Part shown: in pieces, positions 8,390 through 17,827 of the stretch
How the letters are laid out: the number at the start of each line of letters is the position of its first letter
How positions within the stretch are numbered: the stretch's first letter is position 1
Assembly: GCF_937906905.1 (NCBI RefSeq)
Contig: NZ_CALERY010000021.1
Span: 29,619-93,618 of the forward strand
Origin: an uncultured Helicobacter sp.
GTDB taxonomy: Bacteria > Campylobacterota > Campylobacteria > Campylobacterales > Helicobacteraceae
Direction: 5' to 3'
Length of the DNA: 64,000 bases
The notes under the pieces: model-generated
What the model was told of the DNA's origin: nothing
The model's input: the letters and a program-made list of their open reading frames with translations, nothing else
Database searches by the model: none
Position numbers and translations under genes: made by a program

Positions 8390-9901
8390 GTGGTAAAAAA
8401 ACTGAAGTCAGAGGAAATAAGTTCAATCATCAAAGACAAAATCAATAGCTTTGATGTTAGTGTTGATATAGCTGAAACTGGTAGGGTCATAGGCTATGCG
8501 GATGGTGTGGCAAAGGTGTATGGACTCAAAAATGTTATGTCTTATGAGATGGTGGAGTTTGAGACGGGTGATGTTGGGCTAGCTTCAAACTTGGAAGAAG
8601 GTAATGTTGGTGTTGTTATCCTTGGGAATGGTAGCAGCATTCGAGAGGGCATGTCTGTAAAGCGTCTTAAGCGTCTTATGAAAGTTCCGGTTGGCGATGG
8701 GGTTGTTGGTCGGGTTATCAATACTATTGGTGAGCCAATTGATGGGAAAGGCGCCATCGAAGCGAGTGAATTTCGTTTCGTAGAGCAAAAGGCTCCTGGT
8801 ATCATGGATAGAAAGTCAGTTCATGAACCGTTGCAAACAGGAATAAAGGCAATCGACGCACTTGTTCCGATTGGTAGAGGACAAAGGGAGTTGATTATTG
8901 GCGATAGGCAGACAGGTAAGACTACTGTCGCAATAGATACGATTATTAACCAAAAGGGACAAGATGTTATTTGTATTTATGTGGCAATAGGACAAAAGGA
9001 ATCCACTGTTGCACAAGTGGTAAGAAAGCTTGAAGAGCATGGTGCGATGGAATACACTGTTATTGTCAATGCGCCAGCATCCTCATCCGCTGCCATGCAG
9101 TATCTTGCTCCCTATACAGGTGTAACTATTGGCGAGTATTTTAGAGACAATGCACGCCATGCTCTTATTATCTACGATGATTTGAGCAAACATGCTGTTG
9201 CTTATCGGGAGATGAGTTTGATCCTGCGCAGACCTCCTGGTCGCGAAGCATTCCCTGGAGATGTTTTTTATATCCACTCTAGGCTTCTTGAGCGTGCAGC
9301 GAAATTATCTGATGAGAAGGGTGCTGGATCTTTGACGGCATTGCCAATTATTGAGACACAGGCTGGAGATATTTCAGCATATATTCCTACAAATGTAATT
9401 TCCATTACCGATGGACAGATATTTTTGGAAACAAACTTATTTAATTCGGGTGTGCGTCCAGCGATCAATGTAGGGCTGTCTGTTTCTCGTGTAGGTGGAG
9501 CTGCACAAATTAAGGCGACAAAACAAGTTGCTGGGACATTGCGCCTTGATCTTGCGCAATACCGAGAACTTCAGGCGTTCTCGCAATTTGCCTCCGATTT
9601 AGATGAGACAAGTCGCAAGCAACTGGAAAGAGGTCAAAGGATGGTAGAAGTATTGAAGCAATCTCCCTATTCACCTTTGGCAATCGAGAAGCAAGTCCTT
9701 ATTGTCTTTGCTGGGGCAAAAGGATTCTTGGACGATCTTCCTGTGAATCGTGTTGTAGATTTTGAGAATGATCTATACCCATTCATAGAGGCGAAGTATC
9801 CTAAAATTTTTGAAGAGATTCGCAATAAAAAAGCCTTAGATAAGGATTTGGAAGCAGTTGCGATAAAGGCTCTTGAAGAGTATAAGCTTAGTTTCAGCTA
9901 A
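8390..9901 (+). CDS. atpA: F1Fo ATP synthase alpha subunit
   Basis: Alpha is the non-catalytic nucleotide-binding subunit of F1. Walker A G-D-R-Q-T-G-K-T, A-I-G-Q-K-E-S-T-V, the D-D-L-S-K-H segment and the signature P-P-G-R-E-A-F-P-G-D are present. The start is ambiguous: ATG 8384 is only one base after AAGGAG, whereas GTG 8390 has ideal seven-base spacing, so GTG 8390 is preferred. Either choice adds or removes only two residues. The length of about 503 is normal. Confidence 0.97.
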   Translation: MVKKLKSEEISSIIKDKINSFDVSVDIAETGRVIGYADGVAKVYGLKNVMSYEMVEFETGDVGLASNLEEGNVGVVILGNGSSIREGMSVKRLKRLMKVPVGDGVVGRVINTIGEPIDGKGAIEASEFRFVEQKAPGIMDRKSVHEPLQTGIKAIDALVPIGRGQRELIIGDRQTGKTTVAIDTIINQKGQDVICIYVAIGQKESTVAQVVRKLEEHGAMEYTVIVNAPASSSAAMQYLAPYTGVTIGEYFRDNARHALIIYDDLSKHAVAYREMSLILRRPPGREAFPGDVFYIHSRLLERAAKLSDEKGAGSLTALPIIETQAGDISAYIPTNVISITDGQIFLETNLFNSGVRPAINVGLSVSRVGGAAQIKATKQVAGTLRLDLAQYRELQAFSQFASDLDETSRKQLERGQRMVEVLKQSPYSPLAIEKQVLIVFAGAKGFLDDLPVNRVVDFENDLYPFIEAKYPKIFEEIRNKKALDKDLEAVAIKALEEYKLSFS

Positions 9902-9920
9902 ATAGAGTTGGAGTAGGGTG

Positions 9921-10829
9921 ATGGGAAATAACCTAAAAGAGATTAAGACGAAGATTGAGAGCGTAAAAAATACACAAAAAACTACGCGTGCAATGAAGTT
10001 AGTCTCTACATCGAAGCTAAAAAAAGCTGAAGAGATGGCAAGACGATCGCGTGTCTATGCCGACAAGCTTAATAGTATCTTTGAAGATATTGTTTCAAAG
10101 GTTCAGGTGCGTGGGCTCGATAACATCAACAGTGATTTTTTTGTCGATGTGAAGCACAAAGAAATTAAAAAAGTGGATATTATCTTTGTAACTGCTGACA
10201 AGGGGCTGTGTGGAGGGTTTAATGCTGCGACAATTAAAGAGGTTTTGCGGCTTGTTGCAGAATTTAAATCTCAAGGAATTAAAGTGAGGTTGCGTGGTGT
10301 AGGGAAAAAAGGCATCGCGTATTTTACATTTAATGAAATTGAGATAATGGATAAGATTGTTGGGCTAAGTTCTACGCCTGACTATGAGAAGTCTAGCGAC
10401 TTTATTCAAAAGGTTGCCCAGGATTATTTGGATGGACTGACTGATGAGGTTATTTTGGTGCATAATGGGTTTAAGAATAAGCTTTCTCAAGAAATGAAAA
10501 CCAAGAGCATCTTGCCTTTGGGGCTACATACGGCAGATGAGATCGAGAATGTGCAAGCGGCAAAATCTAGCGTCAATATTGAACCTGATGATGAGGAGGA
10601 TATGGTGTTGGATCAATTGGCTCGAAAGTATATTGAGTATAATATGTATTATGCGCTTATTGACTCTTTGGCAGCCGAGCATAGTGCGAGAATGCAGGCT
10701 ATGGATGCTGCCACCAAAAATGCTGGTGAACTTGTGCGGGATTTGACGATTTCCTACAATAAGGCGCGGCAGGAATCTATCACAACAGAGCTTGTGGAGA
10801 TTAATGCTGGTGTCGAAGCAATGAAGTAA
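9921..10829 (+). CDS. atpG: F1Fo ATP synthase gamma subunit
   Basis: The central rotor shaft begins G-N-N-L-K-E-I-K and has the family's T-R-A-M-K-L-V-S near the N-terminus and the C-terminal A-M-D-A-A-T-K-N-A pattern. GGAG seven bases before ATG 9921 decides the start over the upstream GTG 9918. Length is 302 residues. A modest acidic insertion near residues 218-227 (E-P-D-D-E-E-D) is present. Confidence 0.95.
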   Translation: MGNNLKEIKTKIESVKNTQKTTRAMKLVSTSKLKKAEEMARRSRVYADKLNSIFEDIVSKVQVRGLDNINSDFFVDVKHKEIKKVDIIFVTADKGLCGGFNAATIKEVLRLVAEFKSQGIKVRLRGVGKKGIAYFTFNEIEIMDKIVGLSSTPDYEKSSDFIQKVAQDYLDGLTDEVILVHNGFKNKLSQEMKTKSILPLGLHTADEIENVQAAKSSVNIEPDDEEDMVLDQLARKYIEYNMYYALIDSLAAEHSARMQAMDAATKNAGELVRDLTISYNKARQESITTELVEINAGVEAMK

Positions 10830-10851
10830 ATTTGACTAAAGGAGTATGAGT

Positions 10852-12249
10852 ATGGAAGGAAAGATTATTCAGGTAATGGGTCCAGTGGTGGATGTGGATT
10901 TTGATTCATATCTTCCTTCAATCAATGAGGCACTTGATGTTGCTTATGATTTTGATGGAGAGAAAAAAAGTTTGGTCTTAGAAGTTGCAGCACACCTTGG
11001 AGACAATCGTGTGCGAACTATAGCGATGGATATGACTGAGGGTTTGACACGCGGGCAGGTCGCGGTGGCGCGTGGCAAAATGATAGAGGTGCCAGTTGGT
11101 GAGCAGGTTCTTGGTAGAATTTTCAATGTCGTGGGTGATGTGGTTGATGGTGGAGAGCCTGTTGAAACAGAGCTAAAATGGAGCATTCATAGGGAAGCGC
11201 CAAAATTTGAGAATCAAAGCACGAAAACCGAGATGTTTGAGACGGGAATCAAAGTCGTAGATTTGCTTGCTCCTTACTCTAAAGGCGGTAAAGTTGGTTT
11301 GTTTGGTGGGGCTGGTGTTGGAAAAACTGTTGTCATCATGGAGCTTATTCATAATGTTGCTTATAAACATAGTGGGTATTCCGTGTTTGCGGGTGTTGGA
11401 GAAAGAACTCGCGAGGGTAATGACTTGTATCACGAGATGAAAGAAGGGGGTGTGCTAGATAAGGTTGCCTTGTGCTATGGGCAGATGAATGAACCACCAG
11501 GGGCAAGAAATAGAATCGCTTTTACAGGGCTTACCATGGCTGAATATTTTCGTGATGAGAAAGGGCTTGATGTGTTGATGTTTATAGATAACATCTTCCG
11601 TTATGCCCAATCTGGTGCAGAGATGTCAGCACTTCTGGGGAGAATCCCTTCGGCAGTCGGGTATCAGCCTACGCTAGCAAGTGAAATGGGCAGATTGCAG
11701 GAGCGCATTACTTCAACAAAGAAAGGTTCAATTACTTCTGTGCAGGCTGTGTATGTCCCGGCAGATGACTTGACCGACCCAGCTCCTGCATCTGTATTCT
11801 CACACCTTGATGCGACTACTGTTTTGAATAGGAAAATTGCCGAGAAGGGAATCTATCCGGCGGTTGATCCGCTAGATTCTACTTCGCGGATCCTTGACCC
11901 ACAAATTGTGGGTGATGATCACTACAGAGTTGCTACTGGTATTCAGCAAATCTTGCAAAAATATAAAGACCTGCAAGACATTATTGCGATTCTTGGTATG
12001 GACGAGCTCTCTGAAGAAGATAAAAAAACCGTCGAGAGGGCAAGAAAAATTGAGAAGTTTTTATCTCAACCATTCTTTGTCGCAGAAGTCTTTACTGGGA
12101 GTCCGGGCAAATATGTTACGCTAGAAGAAACGCTTGAGGGCTTTAAAGGTATTTTGGATGGGAAATATGACCATATCCCAGAAAATGCCTTTTATATGGT
12201 TGGCAATATCCAAGAGGCGATAGAAAAAGCAGAGAAAATGAATAAGTAG
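10852..12249 (+). CDS. atpD: F1Fo ATP synthase beta subunit
   Basis: Beta is the catalytic subunit. G-G-A-G-V-G-K-T (Walker A), G-E-R-T-R-E-G-N-D-L and the signature P-S-A-V-G-Y-Q-P-T-L-A are intact. Two ATG codons are possible: 10846 lies one base after AAGGAG, while 10852 lies seven bases after it and gives M-E-G-K-I-I-Q-V; 10852 is preferred. Strong conservation and normal length (about 465) leave no doubt about identity. Confidence 0.97.
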   Translation: MEGKIIQVMGPVVDVDFDSYLPSINEALDVAYDFDGEKKSLVLEVAAHLGDNRVRTIAMDMTEGLTRGQVAVARGKMIEVPVGEQVLGRIFNVVGDVVDGGEPVETELKWSIHREAPKFENQSTKTEMFETGIKVVDLLAPYSKGGKVGLFGGAGVGKTVVIMELIHNVAYKHSGYSVFAGVGERTREGNDLYHEMKEGGVLDKVALCYGQMNEPPGARNRIAFTGLTMAEYFRDEKGLDVLMFIDNIFRYAQSGAEMSALLGRIPSAVGYQPTLASEMGRLQERITSTKKGSITSVQAVYVPADDLTDPAPASVFSHLDATTVLNRKIAEKGIYPAVDPLDSTSRILDPQIVGDDHYRVATGIQQILQKYKDLQDIIAILGMDELSEEDKKTVERARKIEKFLSQPFFVAEVFTGSPGKYVTLEETLEGFKGILDGKYDHIPENAFYMVGNIQEAIEKAEKMNK

Positions 12250-12320
12250 CTCATTGGAGTGTGGCGCAAAGCACAAGGCTAAATATAAGCAAAACGAACA
12301 AATAAGATTAGGTATGGTGC

Positions 12321-12710
12321 ATGGAAAAACTAGCAGTAAGTATTGTTACCCCTTATGGAGAGATTTTTTCTGGTGCTGTTGATAGCATCACTATGCCCGG
12401 TGTAGATGGTGAATTTGGTGTTCTCTATGGACATTCAAATCTCTTGTCTCTGTTGAAAGCCGGTGTAATCGAGATATTACAGGGGCATTCGCGTGATTTG
12501 GTAGCTATTGATTGGGGTTACGCCGAGATTACTTCATCTAGGGTGGATATCGTTGCAAATGGTGCTGTGGCTATTGGCGGTCAGAGCGAAAGCGGTGTCT
12601 CAGAAGCTATTGCGCAGGCAAAGGTATTGCTCGAGGAAGCTTCAAATGATAAGGTGGCTATTTATTCTGTTGTCTCAAGAATTGAGCAGGCAGCAAAAAG
12701 TCGTTTATAG
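12321..12710 (+). CDS. atpC: F1Fo ATP synthase epsilon subunit
   Basis: Epsilon sits at the base of the central stalk and can inhibit ATP hydrolysis. The N-terminal beta sandwich is visible (V-T-P-Y-G-E-I-F-S-G, then M-P-G-V-D-G-E-F-G-V-L). The C-terminal helical domain is short; the total of 129 residues is normal for the group. It ends the ATP synthase genes; tolQ begins 12 bases later, so the Tol genes may share the transcript. Confidence 0.93.
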   Translation: MEKLAVSIVTPYGEIFSGAVDSITMPGVDGEFGVLYGHSNLLSLLKAGVIEILQGHSRDLVAIDWGYAEITSSRVDIVANGAVAIGGQSESGVSEAIAQAKVLLEEASNDKVAIYSVVSRIEQAAKSRL

Positions 12711-12722
12711 AAGTCATTTGTA

Positions 12723-13277
12723 ATGGGTGCTATTTTTCAGTTTTTTGATGAATCTAATTTTGTTACAATCATCACGCTGTGCTGGTTGTCTTTATATTGT
12801 TTTCTTACACTTTGGATTTTTTTCTACAAATATCTCGCCATTTCTAAAATGGTCAAAGATGAGCGTGAGTCTCTGGAATCTATCTTGAAGGGCGAACAGA
12901 AGTTTCCTAGAGGGGCGATTTTTCTGAGCGTGGATTATAATGTGGGCTCTGGGATATTTTCGCTTTGGAAGAATGAGACGCTCAAGCAAGCTACCGGCGG
13001 GCTTTCATTTTTGAGTATTATCGCATCCACTTCCCCGTTTATTGGGTTGTTTGGCACGGTGGTGGAGGTTCTTGATGCGTTTGGTCGGCTCGGCAATACC
13101 GGGCAAGTGTCGTTTGATATTATTGCCCCTGTGATTTCTAAAGCACTTGTTGCTACTGCTGCTGGGATTTTAACCGCGATTCCAGCATATACGTTTTTCA
13201 TGATTTTAAAGCGCAGGGTATATGATCTTGGTATCTATGTCCAAATGCAGATTGATTATCTCACCTCCGCAAAGTAG
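12723..13277 (+). CDS. tolQ: TolQ/ExbB-type proton channel protein of the Tol-Pal system
   Basis: The 184-residue inner-membrane protein has three hydrophobic segments and the MotA/TolQ/ExbB core (L-S-I-I-A-S-T-S-P-F-I-G-L-F-G-T-V). With the next gene it forms the proton-driven motor. Because TolA, TolB and Pal genes follow directly, the Tol role is preferred over iron uptake; the separate exbB-exbD-tonB set at 42.4-43.9 kb covers the latter. Confidence 0.88.
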   Translation: MGAIFQFFDESNFVTIITLCWLSLYCFLTLWIFFYKYLAISKMVKDERESLESILKGEQKFPRGAIFLSVDYNVGSGIFSLWKNETLKQATGGLSFLSIIASTSPFIGLFGTVVEVLDAFGRLGNTGQVSFDIIAPVISKALVATAAGILTAIPAYTFFMILKRRVYDLGIYVQMQIDYLTSAK

Positions 13278-13285
13278 GTATCTGT

Positions 13286-13687
13286 ATGGATGAGCAGTAT
13301 CTTTGGGAGGATAAGCCAGAGTTAAATATTACCCCGCTTGTGGATATTATGCTTGTGCTGTTAGCTATTCTTATGGTTACTACTCCTACGATTGTGTATC
13401 AGGAGGATATTACCCTGCCTAAAGGTAGCAAGTCTGTGAAAAAAGTTCAGGATAATATGCTTGAAGTGCGTATTGATAAACATAAAAAAATTTACATCAA
13501 AAATACCACCTATGACTATAAAATTTTCCCCGATAGCTTCAATCTCCTAGCAAAGCAGTATAGTAAGAAAGATACATCGGTATTTATTCGCGCAGACAAA
13601 GATTTGAGCTATGAGTCTGTTGTATATATCTTAAAAAGTATCAAAGAAGCTGGATTTACTAAAGTTTCTCTGGTGACCAATGGGTGA
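13286..13687 (+). CDS. tolR: TolR/ExbD-type protein of the Tol-Pal system
   Basis: One N-terminal membrane helix carries the key Asp (P-L-V-D-I-M-L-V-L-L-A-I-L, about residues 18-30), followed by a periplasmic domain of about 85 residues ending with V-S-L-V-T-N-G. It partners TolQ. Its last eight bases overlap the start of the next gene. Confidence 0.9.
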   Translation: MDEQYLWEDKPELNITPLVDIMLVLLAILMVTTPTIVYQEDITLPKGSKSVKKVQDNMLEVRIDKHKKIYIKNTTYDYKIFPDSFNLLAKQYSKKDTSVFIRADKDLSYESVVYILKSIKEAGFTKVSLVTNG

Positions 13688-14390
13688 GCGGAGGCAATCG
13701 CTATTAGTCTGGAGTGGCATATATGCGTTTTTGTCATATTGCCTTGTGTTGTTGTTTTTGATTTTTGAACTCTCTTCTGTTTTTACGAAAAAATACGCTC
13801 CAAGAGCCGACACGATCCTTGAGCGGTCCATATCTGTGGATTTGAGTGTATTTGAGCCACAGGATTCCAGTAAGCAAGATTCTGGCACACATCTTGAGGG
13901 TATGGGGGTGAGGGATATTTTCTCCACTATCCCAGATACCACCACTACAGCAAAAGAGCAGGGGGATAATCGTAGCCAAAATGCCAAAAACACAAAAAAT
14001 AAAAAGGATCGAGATAGACTAAAATCAATCCAAGACAGCCTTAATAAATTAAATTCCAATCTTAATGCTATAGAGAACAAGGCTTTGAATGTCCAGTCTC
14101 AAAGCATTTCTCCAGAATTTGCTGATGGTGAGTATAATGAATGGTTTGGTAAAATCTATGATATAATCTACCAAAAATGGCAGGCCAAATACTATCAGGA
14201 CGCAGAGGTTACGGCATTGCTTCGTATAACAAACACAGGTGCTTTTCATTATCGCATCACTCGCCTTTCGAGGTATGAAGACTACAATCAAAATATCATA
14301 GCGCTTTTGGAATCGCTAAAGGGTGAAAGTTTCCCTCCATACCCCAAAGGTAAAATGATAGAGATAGAAGTAAATTTTAGACTAGACTAA
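13680..14390 (+). CDS. tolA: TolA-like protein (periplasm-spanning, TonB-type C-terminus)
   Basis: The 236-residue protein has one N-terminal membrane helix (about residues 13-32), then a hydrophilic Lys/Asn/Asp-rich linker with a predicted coil. The C-terminal domain (W-F-G-K-I-Y-D-I-I-Y-Q-K-W and E-V-N-F-R-L-D at the end) resembles TolA/TonB C-terminal domains. Position between tolR and tolB fixes its role as the linker between the inner-membrane motor and TolB/Pal. Sequence conservation outside the C-terminal domain is weak, as usual for TolA. Confidence 0.8.
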   Translation: MGERRQSLLVWSGIYAFLSYCLVLLFLIFELSSVFTKKYAPRADTILERSISVDLSVFEPQDSSKQDSGTHLEGMGVRDIFSTIPDTTTTAKEQGDNRSQNAKNTKNKKDRDRLKSIQDSLNKLNSNLNAIENKALNVQSQSISPEFADGEYNEWFGKIYDIIYQKWQAKYYQDAEVTALLRITNTGAFHYRITRLSRYEDYNQNIIALLESLKGESFPPYPKGKMIEIEVNFRLD

Positions 14391-14404
14391 GATAAGGAGC
14401 TGGT

Positions 14405-15661
14405 ATGAAGAGGATTCTATGGGTTATGTTGTGTTCTATGGGTTTGTTGTTTGGAGCAGATGCGACAATTGATATTATTAAATCTACTAACCGCACGCCA
14501 AAGATCGAGGTAGGCTACATTGCAGGCGGGGATTCTGTGCTGGCTAAGAGAATCTATAAGGTCTTATTGGGAGATCTTAATGTCTCTGGGCATTTTGAGC
14601 CGATCGATGGCAATGTGTATAGCAAAAATACTATAGATTTTAGCGCCTACCAAAGTAAAAAAATTGATCTTGTTGGTATTGTGCAAGTTGTGAAAGAAAA
14701 TAAGATTCTTAAGGCTTCGCTACTTGTCTATGATAATAATGCCTCGACGCTGCAGATCAATAAAACATATCAAATTACTGATAGTGCGCTTTATCCATTT
14801 ATTGCACACAAAATGGCTGTGGAGATTAATGCCTATATCAAAGCTCCTACAATTGAATGGATGAATCGTTATGTAGTATTTTCTCAATACACAAGCTCTG
14901 GACTTGCGGATATCGTCCTAAGCGACTATACTTTGACATACAGGCAGCCTATTATCACAGGTGGGCTAAATATATTCCCCAAATGGGCGGATTCTACGCA
15001 AAAAGAAATTTATTATACTAAATATCTCACACGCCCAACGATTGTGAGGCACAATATCTACACGGGGAAATCGGAACATATTGTCGATAGTGATGGAATG
15101 GCGGCTGTTTCAGACATAAGTAAGGATGGAAAAAAGCTTCTCATCACCCTGGCGCCTAAGCACCAGTCAGATATTTATTTGTTTGATGTCTCAAGCAAAA
15201 CATTCTCGCAGCTCACAAAATATTCTGGTATCGATGTATCGGGGTATTTTATAGATAAAGAGCGCTCTATGGTGTTTGTCTCTGATCGTTCTGGCTATGC
15301 CAACATCTACGCCAAGAAGCTTGATCTCGAAGCCCCAGCAGAACAGGTGGTCTATCATGGGCGTAATAACAACTCTATCTCTGCACATGGCGATTATGTA
15401 GCCTATTCAAGTCGCGAGAGCGATAATGAGTTTGGTGCAAACACCTTTAATATCTATCTCATTTCTATGAGAACGGATTATATTCGCCGCTTAACTGCCA
15501 TTGGGAACAACCAGATGCCTAGATTCTCTAAAGACGGGGGGAGTGTGATGTTTTTGAAGCATACTTCTGGGCAGACGGCATTGGGTGTGATTCGTCTTGA
15601 TCATAATAAAAGCTATCTCTTTCCGCTAAGCAAGGCTAATATCCAGTCTTTTGACTGGTAG
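14405..15661 (+). CDS. tolB: Tol-Pal system protein TolB
   Basis: A signal peptide (about residues 1-18, ending L-L-F-G-A) precedes the TolB N-terminal domain and a C-terminal beta-propeller with repeated D-I-Y-L-F-D and S-D-R-S-G-Y-A-N-I-Y motifs. The 418-residue length is typical. AAGGAG lies before the ATG. TolB is periplasmic and binds Pal. Confidence 0.93.
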   Translation: MKRILWVMLCSMGLLFGADATIDIIKSTNRTPKIEVGYIAGGDSVLAKRIYKVLLGDLNVSGHFEPIDGNVYSKNTIDFSAYQSKKIDLVGIVQVVKENKILKASLLVYDNNASTLQINKTYQITDSALYPFIAHKMAVEINAYIKAPTIEWMNRYVVFSQYTSSGLADIVLSDYTLTYRQPIITGGLNIFPKWADSTQKEIYYTKYLTRPTIVRHNIYTGKSEHIVDSDGMAAVSDISKDGKKLLITLAPKHQSDIYLFDVSSKTFSQLTKYSGIDVSGYFIDKERSMVFVSDRSGYANIYAKKLDLEAPAEQVVYHGRNNNSISAHGDYVAYSSRESDNEFGANTFNIYLISMRTDYIRRLTAIGNNQMPRFSKDGGSVMFLKHTSGQTALGVIRLDHNKSYLFPLSKANIQSFDW

Positions 15662-15705
15662 TGTGTGGAAAGTCGGTAAAAAGCAGAGAAAAATCATAAA
15701 ACTTT

Positions 15706-15711
15706 GGTATA
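15706..15711 (+). promoter_or_regulatory. Putative promoter (-10 TATAAT) for pal-cpoB
   Basis: TATAAT preceded by TTTGG lies 33 bases before the pal ATG, just after the tolB stop. It would let pal be transcribed more strongly than the genes upstream. Confidence 0.5.
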
Positions 15712-15743
15712 ATCCAACTATATACTCACATAAGGAGCTTCAA

Positions 15744-16238
15744 ATGAAAAATGTGGTGATTTTTGGTGCAATTGCAGCGCTTTTTGTTTTCACGGGATGT
15801 CCAAAGGAAAAGGTGAATGTTGTGGGGGGTGGTGATGAGACAATCCAAACACAAGCCCCAGAATCCGGTGATCCTATCTCTACACCTTTGCCAGCCGAGT
15901 CCGCTACTGATTTGCTAGGCAGTGTGTATTTTGATTTTGATAAATTTGTCATCCGTCCTGATATGCAAGGTGCTGTCGATGAAATTGCCGAGAAAGTTAA
16001 GGAGCAATCTGCACAAATCGTCATAGAAGGCAATACCGATGAGTTTGGGACAGATGAATATAACTATGCACTTGGGACAAAGCGTGCTATTGCCGTGCGT
16101 GATGCGCTTGTTGTTAAAGGTGCAAACAAAGATAATATTCGAGTTATTAGTTTTGGCGAAAGTAAGCCGGTATGTATGGATAAAACAAAAGAATGTTATC
16201 AAGAAAACCGCAGATCGGATGTTAAAGCATCAAAGTAA
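15744..16238 (+). CDS. pal: Peptidoglycan-associated lipoprotein Pal
   Basis: The signal peptide ends in a lipobox (V-F-T-G-C, lipidated Cys about residue 19). The OmpA-like domain follows, with D-F-D-K-F near residue 70 and the peptidoglycan-binding motif G-N-T-D-E-F-G-T-x-E-Y-N. The start ATG 15744 is chosen because AAGGAG lies seven bases before it and the signal peptide begins there; the open frame extends upstream over the tolB end. Pal anchors the outer membrane to peptidoglycan. Confidence 0.95.
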   Translation: MKNVVIFGAIAALFVFTGCPKEKVNVVGGGDETIQTQAPESGDPISTPLPAESATDLLGSVYFDFDKFVIRPDMQGAVDEIAEKVKEQSAQIVIEGNTDEFGTDEYNYALGTKRAIAVRDALVVKGANKDNIRVISFGESKPVCMDKTKECYQENRRSDVKASK

Positions 16239-16253
16239 CAAGAGCAAAGCATA

Positions 16254-17231
16254 GTGAATCATATTTGCATTATCGCTTGCTTTTTGCTTGGCTTAGTTGT
16301 GTCGCTTGCAGCTGAGCCTTCTGCATTTGAGCTCCAAAGTGGCGCCACAAAAAAAGAGCTCAAGAATCTCCAGACTACAAACAAAAATCTTGAAAATCTA
16401 GCAATTGATTATAGTGCAAGAATCCAAGTGCTTGAACAATCCAAAGATGGGCTACAAAGCGTGCTTGATGGACAGGCATTGCGTATCAAATCACTGCTGG
16501 ATACTGTAGGTCGGCAAGAGACAAAAATCCAAGCTCTCCAATCAAGCTTAGATTATCAAAATGAAACAATAAAGCAGCAGCAGGCAACCATAGAGAATCT
16601 CCAAAAGTCCATAGGACAGAATGCTGCTTTAATTGAGCAGATTGATAGTAAGCTTAAGGATTTAGCAAAGCTTAATGAGGATATTTTGGGGATTAGCTCC
16701 GCTATGGATTCCGGCGCAAAGGGTGGTTCTGGTGCGCCTGGCTTATCAAGCACTTCTAGTGAGACAAAGCCAAGTCCCTCCAAAATAGATTCTCCCAAAA
16801 AAACCGATAAGCAGCAAGCCTCTGGCAAAACTAATAGTGCAGATAGGTCGTTTAAAGAGCTTAGTAATAAAGAGATTCTTGATGAGGCTAGGAAGCTCTA
16901 TCGGGAGAAAAATCTTGCAGAATCGAAAAAGCGCTATGAATGGCTTGTGAAAAATAATTACAAAGCCGCCTCATCACTCTATATGATTGGCGAGATCGAA
17001 TATCAGCGCAGCAAGTTTCAAGAAGCGATAGGCTACTATAAAAAAAGCGCTTCCCTAGATGACAAAGCCAGCTATATGCCTATTCTCCTATGGCATACAG
17101 CCTGGGCTTTTAGGTATTCTAAAGATATGGATAATTACAATAAATTCTTGGATTCTTTGATTCGACTATATCCAGAATCTGAGCAAGGCAAAAAAGCCAA
17201 AGACTTACGCAAATCAAAAACTAAAGGATAA
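16254..17231 (+). CDS. cpoB: Tol-Pal associated TPR protein CpoB (YbgF)
   Basis: The protein starts at GTG 16254 with a signal peptide (to about residue 20, ending S-L-A-A-E), continues with a long Gln/Asn-rich coiled coil (residues 30-140), a Ser/Pro/Lys linker, and C-terminal TPR repeats (residues 195-325: A-R-K-L-Y-R-E-K-N and A-I-G-Y-Y-K-K-S-A). This is the layout of CpoB/YbgF, which is encoded beside pal and coordinates peptidoglycan synthesis with outer-membrane constriction. The linker carries the word-derived Ser-rich stretch. Confidence 0.88.
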   Translation: MNHICIIACFLLGLVVSLAAEPSAFELQSGATKKELKNLQTTNKNLENLAIDYSARIQVLEQSKDGLQSVLDGQALRIKSLLDTVGRQETKIQALQSSLDYQNETIKQQQATIENLQKSIGQNAALIEQIDSKLKDLAKLNEDILGISSAMDSGAKGGSGAPGLSSTSSETKPSPSKIDSPKKTDKQQASGKTNSADRSFKELSNKEILDEARKLYREKNLAESKKRYEWLVKNNYKAASSLYMIGEIEYQRSKFQEAIGYYKKSASLDDKASYMPILLWHTAWAFRYSKDMDNYNKFLDSLIRLYPESEQGKKAKDLRKSKTKG

Positions 17232-17233
17232 AC

Positions 17234-17800
17234 ATGAGTTCTACAGAAGCAAAACAGGTTGTTGCAATCATGTATGAAGTTAAGGAGGCTGATACTAAGG
17301 AGGTGATTGATAGCAACCTAGCAGCTAAGCCACTAGAGTTTTTACTCGGTGCTGGTCAGGTGATAAGCGGGCTTGAGCAGGCAGTTGCTGGTGCAAAAGT
17401 GGGAGATAAGTTGAACCTCTCCATAAACCCAGAAGATGCCTATGGTGTGTATCAGCAGGATTTTATCCAGGAGGTGCCTAGAGATCAATTTGATGGGATT
17501 GTGCTAGAAAAGGGTATGACATTGTTTGGGCAAGCCGAAGATGGACAGACCGTGCAAGTTATTGTAAAGGATTTTAGCGATAGTAGCGTAATGATCGATT
17601 ATAATCACCCACTTGCTGGGAAGACATTGCTTTTTGATGTGGAGATCGTGGATATTCGTGAAGCTACGCCAGATGAGGTGCTACGCGGTATGGCAGGGGG
17701 CGGTTGCTGTGGTGGCGGATCTTGTGATAGCGAGCATGGGCATGATCATGGTGGAGGTGGTTGCTGTGGCGGTGGTGGCGAGTCCTGTGGCTGCCACTAG
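17234..17800 (+). CDS. slyD: FKBP-type peptidyl-prolyl isomerase SlyD, metal-binding tail
   Basis: The N-terminal FKBP domain (residues about 8-70) is interrupted by the SlyD IF domain (Y-Q-Q-D-F-I-Q-E-V-P), and the sequence returns with N-H-P-L-A-G-K-T-L-L-F. The C-terminus after residue 150 is a Gly/Cys/His-rich tail with repeated G-G-G-C-C-G-G-G and H-G-H-D-H. Such tails bind nickel or zinc and, in helicobacters, help to deliver nickel to hydrogenase (family knowledge). It ends the Tol run with a two-base gap after cpoB. Confidence 0.95.
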   Translation: MSSTEAKQVVAIMYEVKEADTKEVIDSNLAAKPLEFLLGAGQVISGLEQAVAGAKVGDKLNLSINPEDAYGVYQQDFIQEVPRDQFDGIVLEKGMTLFGQAEDGQTVQVIVKDFSDSSVMIDYNHPLAGKTLLFDVEIVDIREATPDEVLRGMAGGGCCGGGSCDSEHGHDHGGGGCCGGGGESCGCH

Positions 17801-17827
17801 GCTTTGAAGACTTGCGCGGAGCTTTGA

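Noticed and set aside
12723..13687. First ExbB/ExbD-like pair as an iron-uptake system
   Set aside because: The following tolA-tolB-pal-cpoB genes make the Tol role far more likely; a second pair with tonB exists at 43 kb.
17680..17800. Gly/Cys/His-rich end of slyD as a frameshift artefact
   Set aside because: Such metal-binding tails are normal for SlyD, so it was kept as a real part of the protein.
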